Of a stretch of DNA of 64,000 nt, positions 32,107-41,251 are shown piece by piece. The notes beneath the pieces are model-generated. The model was not told where the DNA came from. It saw only the letters and a program-made list of their open reading frames with translations, and made no database searches. Position 1 is the first letter of the stretch. Each line of letters opens with the position of its first letter. Source of the DNA: J054 sp965223095 (GTDB lineage Bacteria > Pseudomonadota > Gammaproteobacteria > Steroidobacterales > GCA-2729495); contig OZ244979.1 of assembly GCA_965223095.1 (NCBI GenBank), positions 2,046,001-2,110,000 on the forward strand, given 5' to 3'. Both the position numbers and the translations under genes were made by a program.

Positions 32107-33054
32107 CTAAGCCGCCACGCCCCAGCCGCCCGCCGAATAGCCCTTTGGCAGTCCAGCATCCGGTGTGAAGCCGTACAGCTCCTCGTCAGGTAAAGCCTTG
32201 GCGATGATGTCTCGAACCTTGAGCAGCTTGTCCAAATCGATGCCCGTCTCCAGCCCCATAGAGTCCAGCATGAACGCGAGATCTTCCGTCACGATATTGC
32301 CGCTTGCGCCCGGGGCGAAGGGGCAACCGCCGATGCCGCCCAGGGAACTGTCGATGGTCGTAATGCCTTCGTCCAAGGCAGCCAAAGCGTTGGCGAGTCC
32401 TAAGCCACGGGTATTGTGTAGGTGCACGCCGGTTAGCTTGTCGCGACCCAGTTCCGCCCACAACAGGCGAATCAGCCGGCGCAACTGCGTCGGGTTGGCA
32501 TAACCGGTGGTGTCGGAGAGGCCGACTTCGTCACAGCCAAGTTCTATGAGCTGTACGGCGAGTTTCACAACCTGAGCTTCGTCAACGCGGCCTTCCAAGG
32601 TGCAGCCGAAGGCTGTGGAGAGCCCGCCCTCAAAATCGGGACGCTCATCGGCGGGCAAGCTATCTAAGCGTTCCACGATCTTACGAACCTCATCCATAAC
32701 TTGAGCATGGGTCTTACGAAGATTGGATTGACTGTGGGTTTCGCTGACCGATAGGGGGAGGGTGATCTTGTGTGCGCCGGCTTGAATGGCATTTTCCGCG
32801 CCTTTGAAGTTGGGCACTAAAGCGGCCACGGTTAGCCCCGGAATATTGCGGGCCCAGGCCACGATTTCGCCCGTGTCCGCCATCTGCGGTAGCAACTTAG
32901 GCGGTACGAAGGAGCCGACCTCGATTTCTCGCACACCGGCTTCGGCCTCGGCGGTGATCCAGGCCTTTTTGACGGCGGTGGGCATCACCGACTCGATGCT
33001 CTGCAGTCCGTCGCGGGGGCCGACCTCGCTAATCAATATCTTGCTGTCGTTCAT
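32107..33054 (-). CDS. mvaB: Hydroxymethylglutaryl-CoA lyase family enzyme
   Basis: A 315-residue TIM-barrel lyase cleaving 3-hydroxy-3-methylglutaryl-CoA to acetyl-CoA and acetoacetate, the end of leucine breakdown. Motifs: EVGPRDGLQSI (10-20) with the catalytic R and D, VGSFVPPKLLPQM, a metal-binding HLHNTRGLG (HxH), and the signature GGIGGCPFAPGASGN with the active-site Cys. ATG 33054 is chosen because the family motif starts within ten residues; an in-frame start at 33240 would overlap the divergent gene. Its divergent neighbour is a class III CoA-transferase, so the pair could also act on citramalyl-CoA or a related 3-hydroxyacyl-CoA. Confidence 0.9.
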   Translation of the reverse strand: MNDSKILISEVGPRDGLQSIESVMPTAVKKAWITAEAEAGVREIEVGSFVPPKLLPQMADTGEIVAWARNIPGLTVAALVPNFKGAENAIQAGAHKITLPLSVSETHSQSNLRKTHAQVMDEVRKIVERLDSLPADERPDFEGGLSTAFGCTLEGRVDEAQVVKLAVQLIELGCDEVGLSDTTGYANPTQLRRLIRLLWAELGRDKLTGVHLHNTRGLGLANALAALDEGITTIDSSLGGIGGCPFAPGASGNIVTEDLAFMLDSMGLETGIDLDKLLKVRDIIAKALPDEELYGFTPDAGLPKGYSAGGWGVAA

Positions 33055-33183
33055 ACTTACTGGGTCCCTTGGTTCATTGGTAACAGCCCTATCTACATAT
33101 AGACAGCTGCTGGGGCATAATGCTCCCGGGCGGCTCCCTGGGCTTGGCCCGCAACCCAAAAGCATAACGAAAAAGGCATTCTG

Positions 33184-34386
33184 ATGGCACAACAGCAGAC
33201 ATTGCCCCTGGCCGGCGTCAAGGTCATTGAGTTCACGCATATGGTCATGGGTCCAGCGGCGGGGCTTATTTTGGCTGATATGGGTGCGGATGTGATCAAG
33301 ATAGAGCCGGCGAAGGGCGACAGCACCAGGCGACTACTGGGATCTGGAGCGGGCTACTTTCCCATGTATAACCGCAACAAGCGTAGCTTGTGCGTGGATC
33401 TGAAATCCGCCGAGGGCAAGACCGCGGTACTCAAACTGCTGGAAGATGCCGATGTGCTGATTGAGAATTTTCGTCCTGGCACCATGGATCGCTTGGGTTT
33501 TGGTTACGATGTGCTCAGGGTGAAAAATCCCGGCCTGATTTATTGCTCGGAAAAAGGCTTTTTGGCCGGTCCCTATGAGCATCGCACGGCACTGGACGAG
33601 GTGGCTCAAATGATGGGCGGCCTGGCCTACATGACCGGTCCGCCGGGTAAACCATTGCGCGCCGGCACGTCCGTCATCGACGTGCAAGGTGGGATGTTCG
33701 GTGCGACGGGTATTCTCGCGGCACTGTTCCAGCGCCAAGCCACGGGCAAAGGGCAGCAAATCGTGGCCTCTCTATATGAAAGTACGGTTTTTCTAGTGGG
33801 GCAACACATGGCGCAATACGCTGTCACCGGGACACCCGCCGCACCGATGCCAGCGCGGGTGTCGGCTTGGGCGATTTATCAAGTGTTTGAAACGGGTGAT
33901 GACGATTTGGTTTTCGTGGGTGTGGTCAGCGATAAACAATGGAAGCTGCTGTGCGATGCGTTTGAATTAACGGATTTTGCCAAGGATGCCAGCCTTGCGA
34001 CGAACAATGATCGCGTCACACATAAGGATCGGATTCTTCCAGTTATTAAAGCCACGTTCATGCGCTATACCAAGGCCGAACTCATGGAAAAGCTGGAGAA
34101 GACCGGCTTACCGTTTGCCCCGATTGCGCGCCCGGAAGAACTCTTTGACGATCCTCACCTGCTCGCCAGTGGTGGCTTGTTGCCCGTGGCAGTGACGGAT
34201 GGTCCACGGGCCGGTGCTGCTGCTAAATTGCCGGCGTTGCCGCTGGAAATGGACGGCCATCGTTTCGGCGTTCATCAAGACGTGCCGCGGGCTGGTCAAC
34301 ATTCTCGAGAAATTTTGTCGGCCTTGGGTTATTCCGATAAGGATATCGATGGGTTTGTGGCTGACGGCGTTATTGGTGTCGAGTAA
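33184..34386 (+). CDS. CaiB/BaiF class III CoA-transferase
   Basis: A 400-residue enzyme moving CoA between carboxylic acids. Family blocks: PLAGVKVIEFTHMVMGPAAG (8-27), LADMGADVIKIEP (30-42), NRNKRSLCVDLKSAEG (63-78), LIENFRPGTMDRLG (92-105), and the probable catalytic Asp138 in TALDEVAQMMGG. AAGG lies 9 nt upstream of ATG 33184. It is divergent from the HMG-CoA-lyase-like gene with 129 nt between the starts, a frequent pairing of acid activation and CoA-ester cleavage. The substrate acids cannot be told from sequence. Confidence 0.9.
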   Translation: MAQQQTLPLAGVKVIEFTHMVMGPAAGLILADMGADVIKIEPAKGDSTRRLLGSGAGYFPMYNRNKRSLCVDLKSAEGKTAVLKLLEDADVLIENFRPGTMDRLGFGYDVLRVKNPGLIYCSEKGFLAGPYEHRTALDEVAQMMGGLAYMTGPPGKPLRAGTSVIDVQGGMFGATGILAALFQRQATGKGQQIVASLYESTVFLVGQHMAQYAVTGTPAAPMPARVSAWAIYQVFETGDDDLVFVGVVSDKQWKLLCDAFELTDFAKDASLATNNDRVTHKDRILPVIKATFMRYTKAELMEKLEKTGLPFAPIARPEELFDDPHLLASGGLLPVAVTDGPRAGAAAKLPALPLEMDGHRFGVHQDVPRAGQHSREILSALGYSDKDIDGFVADGVIGVE

Positions 34387-34418
34387 TCGAAAACTTCGGT
34401 ATGTTGAATAGCATGACT

Positions 34419-36332
34419 TTAAGACGCTGCTTGGGCGTTAGCGGCGCCACCGCCAAGATCTTTGTTGGTCGCTAGACGAATCTTGCCTTTAGCGTTGATA
34501 AAGGCAATGTTGCCGTTGCCATTCTTGATTGATGCCTGCAGCACTCGTCGCGTGACTTCGATGAAAGAATTCGGATTCCCATTAGCCACTGGGAGTATTG
34601 ATGACACCGCAAGATTCAAGCTCGGCCGGCGTTTACTATGTGAGGCCATCAGCATTTTTTGAACCGTCGTGCGGGCGCGTTCTGCGACGGCTAGGGCACC
34701 GGAGAGATCAGTTTCCGGTAATACTAGAGAAAATTCGTTCACGTCTATTCGCGCCAGATGATCCAAAGATCGGCCGCCGATCTCGCCCAGCGCCTCCGCG
34801 ACCAGCTTTAAGCTGCCGTCATTCTTGGAGCCGATGCCGATGAGTAGCAAGGCAACGGGGCTCTCGTTGGCGCCGCCGAGTTTCCAGGCTTCGGCAAAGA
34901 AGTTTTCGAATAACTGGCGGCCAGGTAGCTTCGTCACCGGGTCAATCTTGCCGCGGAATGTGTCGAGGTGCGCGGATTGAATTTCACTGTTGTTATCGGA
35001 TGAAACATTGCGAGGTGCTCCATCCGTCAATTCACCCAGTTGCTGTTTTAGCTTGGCACCTTCATTCACGGCTTCCAGCATTCTGTCATAGGATTCACGC
35101 CGTTTAAGCATGGAGCTACGAACCCTGTCATAAACTTCACGCACCTCATGGGGGGCGTCAGGGGGTGGCATTGGGACGACTCGCATGGTGGGCTCCACAT
35201 CGAATACGTCAAGAGACTCGTCGAGTTTTTTCAGGGGGGTTGTAACGGCTTCGCCATATAGGCCGGCAAGACCGCGCGCCAAGAGCAGTAATAGCGGAAC
35301 CCAGAGCGCGGCCAGCAAGAGCGGGATCAGCGCGACATTCCGCACCGGCGACTGACTTGTTACGGCAAATAATCGCCAGCCACTCGGAAGCTTTCGTGTG
35401 GTGGCGACATACCGGCCAGTTTTACCCGTGGCCACGAGGTTGCCAGAAAACATATACGGATGAGTTCGCGGCTCGCGATGGCTGTTTGTGACGAGTGGGT
35501 GACCGCTGATATTTTCAAATGGCCCGAAACCCAATGGCGACGACGCAAACATAACTCGGTTCTTTTCATCAGTAAGCAACAGCGTGGTGCTGGATGTTGC
35601 TTGTTGGGTCACCAGGAAATTAAACACTTGATGCAAATCAAGCTGGGCCTGCAGAAATGCCTGCGGCTTTTTACCCTGACGGCTAATCGGCGCGCTGACG
35701 AACATCATGGGATGGGAACCTTGGGATACACCCTTGCGTACGCCGGACACGTAAAGGCCGTTCGCCTTTTTGGACTCGCTGAAGTAGTCCATGGCACCTA
35801 CGCCCGCGATGGGGCCTTCCCAAGCTTCAACGGATCCATCGCTCGCCGCCGTCGCGGCAACTAGCTGGCCATCGGGGCCTGCAATCCACATAGACGTGAC
35901 GTCTGGTTTGCCTTGGTGGTGGCGCAGCAGCCAAGCGAGGAGCGTCGGCTTGCTAAAATCCTCGCCGGCACTGATATGGCCGGCCAGCTCGGCGACGAGT
36001 TCGGCGCGTTTGTTCACAATGCTGGGCACAGCATCGGCGACAATATCGATCTGGCTATCTAGGCCGGCAACTTGTTCATTGTGGAGTTGGTTTGCGGCGT
36101 ACATGCCGATCATAGGCACTAGAGTCGCCACAGGTATCAGTGCGATACAGCTAAAACCCAGCCGTAACCGCGCCTGCATGGTTGGCGCGCGCATAAATAA
36201 TCGCTGGAGTGGCTTGTGGATGATGGCATAGCGACTGGTCACCAACAGCATTAGCGCAACTGCCATGATGGACAGGCCTGCTGCTGCGAGCCATGCCGGC
36301 CAAGCCAGATCGAGATTAACTAGTTCCGTCAT
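34419..36332 (-). CDS. Membrane sensor with dCache-like domain and degenerate GGDEF domain
   Basis: A 637-residue protein. Hydrophobic segments lie at about 10-31, 57-80 and 330-352; the region between the last two is a periplasmic Cache-type sensor (IVADAVPSIVNKRAEL, then VTSMWIAGPDGQLVAAT). A HAMP-like and coiled region follows, then a C-terminal domain beginning DPVTKLPGRQLFENF, which matches the start of GGDEF domains (D-x-LT-x-L-x-NR-x-x-F). The active-site loop reads R-IDVNEF (529-534) in place of RxGGDEF, so diguanylate cyclase activity is not expected. It may bind nucleotide or a partner. It stands between a CoA-transferase and leuCD. Confidence 0.75.
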   Translation of the reverse strand: MTELVNLDLAWPAWLAAAGLSIMAVALMLLVTSRYAIIHKPLQRLFMRAPTMQARLRLGFSCIALIPVATLVPMIGMYAANQLHNEQVAGLDSQIDIVADAVPSIVNKRAELVAELAGHISAGEDFSKPTLLAWLLRHHQGKPDVTSMWIAGPDGQLVAATAASDGSVEAWEGPIAGVGAMDYFSESKKANGLYVSGVRKGVSQGSHPMMFVSAPISRQGKKPQAFLQAQLDLHQVFNFLVTQQATSSTTLLLTDEKNRVMFASSPLGFGPFENISGHPLVTNSHREPRTHPYMFSGNLVATGKTGRYVATTRKLPSGWRLFAVTSQSPVRNVALIPLLLAALWVPLLLLLARGLAGLYGEAVTTPLKKLDESLDVFDVEPTMRVVPMPPPDAPHEVREVYDRVRSSMLKRRESYDRMLEAVNEGAKLKQQLGELTDGAPRNVSSDNNSEIQSAHLDTFRGKIDPVTKLPGRQLFENFFAEAWKLGGANESPVALLLIGIGSKNDGSLKLVAEALGEIGGRSLDHLARIDVNEFSLVLPETDLSGALAVAERARTTVQKMLMASHSKRRPSLNLAVSSILPVANGNPNSFIEVTRRVLQASIKNGNGNIAFINAKGKIRLATNKDLGGGAANAQAAS

Positions 36333-36481
36333 GGGTGTCGGATATCGCGCGCTGCCCGTTACGGGCGTGAAATGCCAAAGCGAAATTATTATGTAGCCCG
36401 CGCGCCTAAGCCGTGACGTACTGCCGCTTAGTTAAGAAATTTTTGGGAATAGGCTCTACTTAACTGTTTATTTATACAGTT

Positions 36482-37117
36482 CTATAAGGGTTGATCATCC
36501 AGATACACCCAAGGGCGTTGTTGGCGATCTTGCGTCTGGAAGCTGAGGATTTCCGCATCCTTTTTTAGTGTTACCGCAATGGCGTCTAAGCCTTCCAGGA
36601 GCATGGCCCGATCGGCTGGCGCGAGATCGAAACCATGGGTTTGGCCGTCGGGCGCCTTGATAAGTTTGTTGATCAGATCGACGCTGATTTGCTTTGCTTG
36701 CGGATCCACGGTGACTTGCGCGGCCAGGGATTTGACGACTGCATCGTTCAAGACCACGGGTAATAGGCCGTTGCGAACACAATTGCTTTGGAAAATTGCA
36801 CCGAAGCTTGGCGCGATAATGCAGCGGATCCCCCATTCATGCAGCGCCCAGACCGCATGCTCTCGAGAGGAACCGCATCCGAAATTGTCACCCGCCAAGA
36901 TTATTTTCGCGTGCCGGTAGGGTCCTTGGTTTAAAATGAACTCAGGATTCTCCTCGCGGCTGCCCGGTTGTGTGTAACGCCAACCGGCAAACAAGCCTTC
37001 TCCCAAACCTTGTTTCGAAACGCGCTTCATCTCCCGGCTAGGGATGATAATGTCCGTGTCTATGTTGATTCGGAGCAGCGGAGCTGCCACGCCTGTTAGC
37101 CGTTCGAATTTTTCCAT
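36482..37117 (-). CDS. leuD: 3-isopropylmalate dehydratase small subunit LeuD
   Basis: A 211-residue swivel-domain subunit of isopropylmalate isomerase (leucine synthesis), paired with LeuC. Motifs: RINIDTDIIIPSREMKRV, ILAGDNFGCGSSREHAVWAL with GSSREH binding the substrate carboxylate, and FGAIFQSNCVRNGLLPVVL. ATG 37117 is chosen; it lies 4 nt after the leuC stop. An earlier in-frame ATG at 37153 would overlap leuC. leuA and leuB are not in this window. A role with related C5-branched acids is possible but less likely. Confidence 0.95.
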   Translation of the reverse strand: MEKFERLTGVAAPLLRINIDTDIIIPSREMKRVSKQGLGEGLFAGWRYTQPGSREENPEFILNQGPYRHAKIILAGDNFGCGSSREHAVWALHEWGIRCIIAPSFGAIFQSNCVRNGLLPVVLNDAVVKSLAAQVTVDPQAKQISVDLINKLIKAPDGQTHGFDLAPADRAMLLEGLDAIAVTLKKDAEILSFQTQDRQQRPWVYLDDQPL

Positions 37118-37121
37118 GCGG

Positions 37122-38564
37122 TTAGCTTTCTCGCGTTTGTCGCGGGCGTTCATGCTCGGCTAGCGCAGTCTTGCGCACATCGGCTAGATGACCTGCGATG
37201 GCCGATGCGGCAACGCTAGCGGGGCTGGCGATATGCGTTCGTGTCCTCGGGCCTTGCCGATTTTCGAAATTGCGGTTGGTGCTGCTGATGACGCGGGTTT
37301 CCAGTCCAAAGTTTTCTCCGCCCGCGAAAAAACACATGGAGCAGCCCGCCTCACGCCACTCAAACCCAGCGGCGGTAAAAATTTTGTCGAGCCCTTCAGC
37401 CTCGGCCGCTTTTTTGACCAGGCCCGATCCCGGCACCACGATGGCTTTTACGCCCGGTGCCACTTGATTACCCTTAAGGATGGCGGCTGCATTGCGTAGA
37501 TCGCTCAAGCGGCTGTTCGTGCACGAACCAATGAAGGCGGCTTGAATCGGAATTCCTTCCAGGGCCGTACCCGGCTGCAAATCCATATAGGACAGTGCTT
37601 TATTCATCAGTTCCCGTGTATTGGGGTCGTTCTCATCGGCCGGATCAGGCACGCGGCCATCGATGCCAATACTGTGCTGTGGACTCGTACCCCAGGTGAT
37701 TTGCGGCACGATATCGCCAACGTTAATGAGGATTTCTTTGTCAAACTGGGCATCTTCATCGCTGGGCAAACTCCGCCAATGTGCCAATGCGTCAGCCCAA
37801 TATTTCTCGCCGGGTGCGTAAGGTCGGCCGCGCACATACTCGTAAGTTTTGTCGTCGGGGGCAATCAGACCCGTCCACGCGCCGAATTCCACCGCCATGT
37901 TGCACAAGGTGAAGCGCGCCTCCATGGGCAGCGCCGAAACCGCTGAACCCGCGAACTCTATGGCGTAACCGATACCGCCGCTCGCACCATGGCGCCCAAT
38001 GAGTTCCAAAATCATATCTTTGGCGCTGACGCCCGTGGGGAGTTGTCCCTCAAATCGCACGCGCAGGGTCTTGGGTTTCTTCACTACCAAGGTCTTGGTG
38101 GCCATGGCGTGTTCGGCATCCGTGGAGCCAATTCCCCAAGCCAGTGCGCCCAAGGCACCCTGTGTACAGGTATGACTGTCGGGACAAACCAGCGTCAACC
38201 CTGGGTAGGCAATGCCTTGCTCGGGCGATATCACATGCACAATGCCTTGGCGTTCATCGTCCAGGTCAAACAAAGTGATACCGGCGGCCTTGGCCGATTC
38301 TCGCGTGCTGGTGATGAAGGCCGTGCCGCCGGGCATCAAGGTTTTGTCGGTACGTCCCACGAAGGTATCCACGATGTGGTCCATCACACAAAAGACTTGT
38401 TCCGGATTGCGTACAGTCCGGCCGGCGGTTTCGAGCCCCTTGAGCGCAATACTGCCGGTGCGCTCGTGCAGGAAAACGCGGTCGATGTAAATCAGGGTCG
38501 TGCCGTCACCGAGATCCTTGACAGTGTGCATGTCCCAGAGTTTTTCGATGATGCTGCGACCCAT
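37122..38564 (-). CDS. leuC: 3-isopropylmalate dehydratase large subunit LeuC
   Basis: A 480-residue aconitase-family subunit holding the [4Fe-4S] cluster. Cluster and active-site motifs: CPDSHTCTQGALGALAWGIG, AFIGSCTNSRLSDLRNAA, and SMCFFAGGE near the C-terminus, with cysteines in the last two binding the cluster. ATG 38564 fits the family N-terminus (IEKLWDMHTVKDLGDGTTL); an earlier in-frame start at 38651 would overlap the divergent gene's leader. AAGGA lies upstream. It forms a tight leuC-leuD operon. Confidence 0.96.
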   Translation of the reverse strand: MGRSIIEKLWDMHTVKDLGDGTTLIYIDRVFLHERTGSIALKGLETAGRTVRNPEQVFCVMDHIVDTFVGRTDKTLMPGGTAFITSTRESAKAAGITLFDLDDERQGIVHVISPEQGIAYPGLTLVCPDSHTCTQGALGALAWGIGSTDAEHAMATKTLVVKKPKTLRVRFEGQLPTGVSAKDMILELIGRHGASGGIGYAIEFAGSAVSALPMEARFTLCNMAVEFGAWTGLIAPDDKTYEYVRGRPYAPGEKYWADALAHWRSLPSDEDAQFDKEILINVGDIVPQITWGTSPQHSIGIDGRVPDPADENDPNTRELMNKALSYMDLQPGTALEGIPIQAAFIGSCTNSRLSDLRNAAAILKGNQVAPGVKAIVVPGSGLVKKAAEAEGLDKIFTAAGFEWREAGCSMCFFAGGENFGLETRVISSTNRNFENRQGPRTRTHIASPASVAASAIAGHLADVRKTALAEHERPRQTRES

Positions 38565-38675
38565 GTAGTGAATCCTTGCGTCGACGGTTACACTGAGTTT
38601 ATTACGGTGCCTGCGGGGAACTGGAAATTTAGTACCCGGGCTTACCCGCAAAGAGGCCGGATAATATCAGCAAGC

Positions 38676-39254
38676 ATGACTGTCGACGCATCTCCTAAGG
38701 AAGTGAATCAACGCCTATTGATCGGCTCCCGCCCGCTATGGGCTTGGCTGGCCGTTGCCTGGGGCGTTTTGGGCGTGGCCGGTTTGTTGCTTTTTGCCAT
38801 AGTGCGGTTGACGCCTCATGCCGTCGCCGCAATGAGTGACGGTCTCAGTCCTCTGCAGTGGGCCGTGCTACTTGGGAATGTCATTTTTCTTTGCTGGGCC
38901 GAGGGTTATCGAGGCTTCCAGTGCCGGTTTTCGCCGCGCGTCGCGGCCCGGGCCTTGTATCTATTGTTGCACCCCACGCCACTGCGTGCTTTGGCGGCGC
39001 CCGCGTTTTGTGTCGGCTACTTCCATGCTCAGCGGCGCGGATTTGTGGCTGCCTGGGTGGGAACGCTAGCGATTGTGATTGCGGTAATCGTGGTTCAGTT
39101 ACTCAGTCAGCCCTGGCGCGGCATACTCGACGCGGGCGTGGTTGTGGGTCTGTCTTGGGGCTTAGCCAGTTTTTTGTACATGGTCTACTTAACCCTAAGA
39201 CAGGGTGCATTTCAGCGTTCGCCGGAAATACCGGGCTTAGAAGTTCGGTCGTGA
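38676..39254 (+). CDS. Small integral membrane protein of unknown function
   Basis: A 192-residue protein with about four hydrophobic helices: LWAWLAVAWGVLGVAGLLLFAIV (about 20-43, read in parts), QWAVLLGNVIFLCW (about 60-75), a segment around 120-140, and GVVVGLSWGLASFLYMVYLTL near the end. An invariant-looking EGYRGFQCRFSPR lies between helices. I recall similar small proteins of unknown role but cannot name a family. The frame is open upstream into the leuC region, but that part is antisense to leuC. ATG 38676 gives a sensible start. It precedes moaC by 15 nt and may be co-transcribed with it. Confidence 0.7.
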   Translation: MTVDASPKEVNQRLLIGSRPLWAWLAVAWGVLGVAGLLLFAIVRLTPHAVAAMSDGLSPLQWAVLLGNVIFLCWAEGYRGFQCRFSPRVAARALYLLLHPTPLRALAAPAFCVGYFHAQRRGFVAAWVGTLAIVIAVIVVQLLSQPWRGILDAGVVVGLSWGLASFLYMVYLTLRQGAFQRSPEIPGLEVRS

Positions 39255-39269
39255 ATTCGAGGGCATCGC

Positions 39270-39755
39270 ATGGGCAAAAAGCTTTCTCATATTGATTCAC
39301 GTAATCAGCCAGCCATGGTTGATATCAGTGAAAAATCCCCCAGCCGCCGCGTAGCTCACGCGCAGGCAAGGCTGAGATTGCCTGCGGCGGTGCAGTCGGT
39401 TTTGGAAGACGGGGAGATTCGGGGGCCCAAGGGGCCGGTTTTTCAGACTGCCATCATCGCGGGTACTCAGGCCGCGAAAAAGACCCATGAGCTGATTCCG
39501 TTTTGTCATCCCTTGGGCTTGGACAGTTGTCGCATTGAGATCACCGACCAGGCCGATGAACTGGTGATCGATTGCCGTGTAAAGGTGACGCATACCACGG
39601 GCGTCGAGATGGAGGCGCTCACCGGGGCGAGTGTTGCTGCCCTGACGGTTTATGACATGTGCAAAGCCCTGTCGCACAAAATAGTGATCAGAGAGCTGCG
39701 CTTGGTGAGCAAGTCGGGGGGCAAGTCGGACTACCAAGCCGAACAGAGCTTGTGA
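39270..39755 (+). CDS. moaC: Cyclic pyranopterin monophosphate synthase MoaC
   Basis: A 161-residue enzyme that turns 3',8-cyclo-GTP made by MoaA into cyclic pyranopterin monophosphate. Motifs: MVDISEKSPSRRVAHAQAR at the N-terminus, AGTQAAKKTHELIPFCHPL, and VEMEALTGASVAALTVYDMCKA with the catalytic Lys and Asp. Length is normal. Its stop overlaps the GTG start of mobA (GTGA), so the two are coupled. It is separated from moaA by 31 kb. Confidence 0.96.
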   Translation: MGKKLSHIDSRNQPAMVDISEKSPSRRVAHAQARLRLPAAVQSVLEDGEIRGPKGPVFQTAIIAGTQAAKKTHELIPFCHPLGLDSCRIEITDQADELVIDCRVKVTHTTGVEMEALTGASVAALTVYDMCKALSHKIVIRELRLVSKSGGKSDYQAEQSL

Positions 39756-40351
39756 GCCCGGTGCCGGCGGTAATGGGTCTGGTTATGGCCGGTGGGTCTA
39801 GCCGGCGCTTTGGTGCCGATAAGGCAGCCGTGGAAGTCTCCGGCGAGACCCTGTTGCAACGAACTGTGGATTTGTTGCGACCTTTTGTTGACGAAATTTA
39901 TGTGAGTGTGCGGGAAGCACAGCGAGATGATCCCCTGCGCGCTGGATTTCCCCTATTGTTCGATAGTAAAGAGATTCGCGGGCCGGTGGCTGGTTTGTTG
40001 GCGGCGCAGGTGGCGGAACCGAGCAAAGCCTGGTTCGTACTCGCTTGCGATTTGCCGAAACTGGACGCGCAAACCTTGCGTCGCTTGTGGCATCAGCGCG
40101 ATGTTGACCGCCAGGCCACGGCAATTCGAAGTCCCGTTGACGGGCGGCCAGAACCTTTGTGCGCGATTTATGAGCCCGGCGGATTGGTTGATCTTCGCGA
40201 AGCCGTTCAGCAAGGCGCTCGGTCGCCGCGTGATTTACTAGTGGGCCTGGATGTACGCTTGGTGCAACCGGCAACGAATGACGCGATGCTTAACATGAAC
40301 CAGCCCTCGGACTGGGACCGGCAATTGTTGAGGAAACGTAATGGCGCATGA
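39752..40351 (+). CDS. mobA: Molybdenum cofactor guanylyltransferase MobA
   Basis: A 199-residue nucleotidyltransferase that adds GMP to the molybdenum cofactor, giving the bis-MGD form used by DMSO-reductase-type enzymes such as formate dehydrogenase. The signature is LVMAGGSSRRFGADKA near the N-terminus; later motifs are LACDLPKLDAQTL (metal-binding Asp) and GRPEPLCAIYEP. GTG 39752 overlaps the moaC stop; ATG 39773 is an alternative. The gene overlaps folE by 11 nt. Together with fdhD it suggests that a formate dehydrogenase is made. Confidence 0.94.
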   Translation: MSPVPAVMGLVMAGGSSRRFGADKAAVEVSGETLLQRTVDLLRPFVDEIYVSVREAQRDDPLRAGFPLLFDSKEIRGPVAGLLAAQVAEPSKAWFVLACDLPKLDAQTLRRLWHQRDVDRQATAIRSPVDGRPEPLCAIYEPGGLVDLREAVQQGARSPRDLLVGLDVRLVQPATNDAMLNMNQPSDWDRQLLRKRNGA

Positions 40352-40931
40352 ATCACCAGGTCGGCCCAGTCAGGCCGAAGCCGAAGCAGCAATTCGGACC
40401 TTGCTAAGTTGGCTCGGGGAAGATCCCCAGCGAACGGGTTTAGGGCGTACGCCAAGCCGCGTGCTGCGTGCCTATGCCGATTGGTTTGCCGGTTACCGCG
40501 ACAAGCCAGAAGAAATTTTGGGTGAGGCTTTTCCGAGGTCCGGTGGTTATCGCCGCATGGTCATGCTGCGTGATATTGAATTTGTATCCCATTGTGAACA
40601 TCACCTAGCGCCGATAATTGGCCGCGCCCACGTAGCTTATTTGCCGGATGAGCGACTGGTGGGTATTAGCAAAATTGCACGTCTTGTCGAAGTACTAACT
40701 CGACGTTTGCAGGTGCAGGAACGGCTAACGATGGAGATTGCTCAGAACATTCATGGTGCCTTGCAGCCTCGCGGTGTTGCCGTGGTCGTTGAAGCGAAAC
40801 ATCATTGCATGACCACTCGGGGCGTAAACAAGCCCCAGATCCACATGGTCACCAGCGAAATGCTTGGGGTTTTTGACGCCGATGACGCGCTGCGCGGCGA
40901 GTTTCTCGCTGCAATAGGGAATCCATGCTGA
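40341..40931 (+). CDS. folE: GTP cyclohydrolase I FolE
   Basis: A 196-residue type I GTP cyclohydrolase giving dihydroneopterin triphosphate for folate or tetrahydrobiopterin. Zinc ligands are visible in FVSHCEHHLAPIIGRAHVAY and HHCMTTRGV. Other blocks are GISKIARLVEVLTRRLQVQER and PRGVAVVVEA. Its start overlaps mobA by 11 nt, so it is translated together with the cofactor genes. Both FolE and MoaA use GTP, which may explain the grouping. Confidence 0.95.
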   Translation: MAHESPGRPSQAEAEAAIRTLLSWLGEDPQRTGLGRTPSRVLRAYADWFAGYRDKPEEILGEAFPRSGGYRRMVMLRDIEFVSHCEHHLAPIIGRAHVAYLPDERLVGISKIARLVEVLTRRLQVQERLTMEIAQNIHGALQPRGVAVVVEAKHHCMTTRGVNKPQIHMVTSEMLGVFDADDALRGEFLAAIGNPC

Positions 40932-41251
40932 GTCCAAGACTTGCCAAGCTTGGTGCAGCGGGCAGCCGTGGCGCGAACTGTTGAGATAGCCGGACCAATG
41001 CTTGACAGTGTCACGCGTTAGGGGCGACTTGGAGCCCAGCGCGGTGTTGTCCGCAGGCTTGTTGCCGACCAATCAATTCTGCTGCCACGTTTTTATCATT
41101 CTTTAAGCCAGGAACTAAGATGAAGCGCGCTGGCCAAGTTTGGGATCCGAGGTTTTTGGCGCAGGTGGTCTTGGTGAATTCCTGGCCTCTAGCTCAGTAG
41201 CTAATTGGTCCGAAACCGTTATCAATTCTGTTAATCCTTGAGCAATGGTTG
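40932..41251. other. Intergenic region between folE and the MFS exporter
   Basis: This 320-nt gap lies between convergent genes. I see no tRNA, no strong inverted repeat and no T-run terminator. A 26-codon frame at 41120-41200 begins with ATG after AGGA, but its product has no recognisable feature. A TTGACA at 41002 has no -10 at the right distance. Confidence 0.4.

Noticed and set aside
32107..32503. Plus-strand frame within the HMG-CoA lyase gene
   Set aside because: Shadow of the lyase; no ribosome binding site or motif.
37989..38675. Long plus-strand extension upstream of the membrane protein gene
   Set aside because: This part is antisense to leuC and does not look like protein sequence; the membrane protein begins at ATG 38676.
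41190..41250. tRNA-like string TAGCTCAGTAGCTAATTGG resembling a D-arm
   Set aside because: No GGTTCGAATCC-type T-arm and no acceptor-stem pairing at the right distance.
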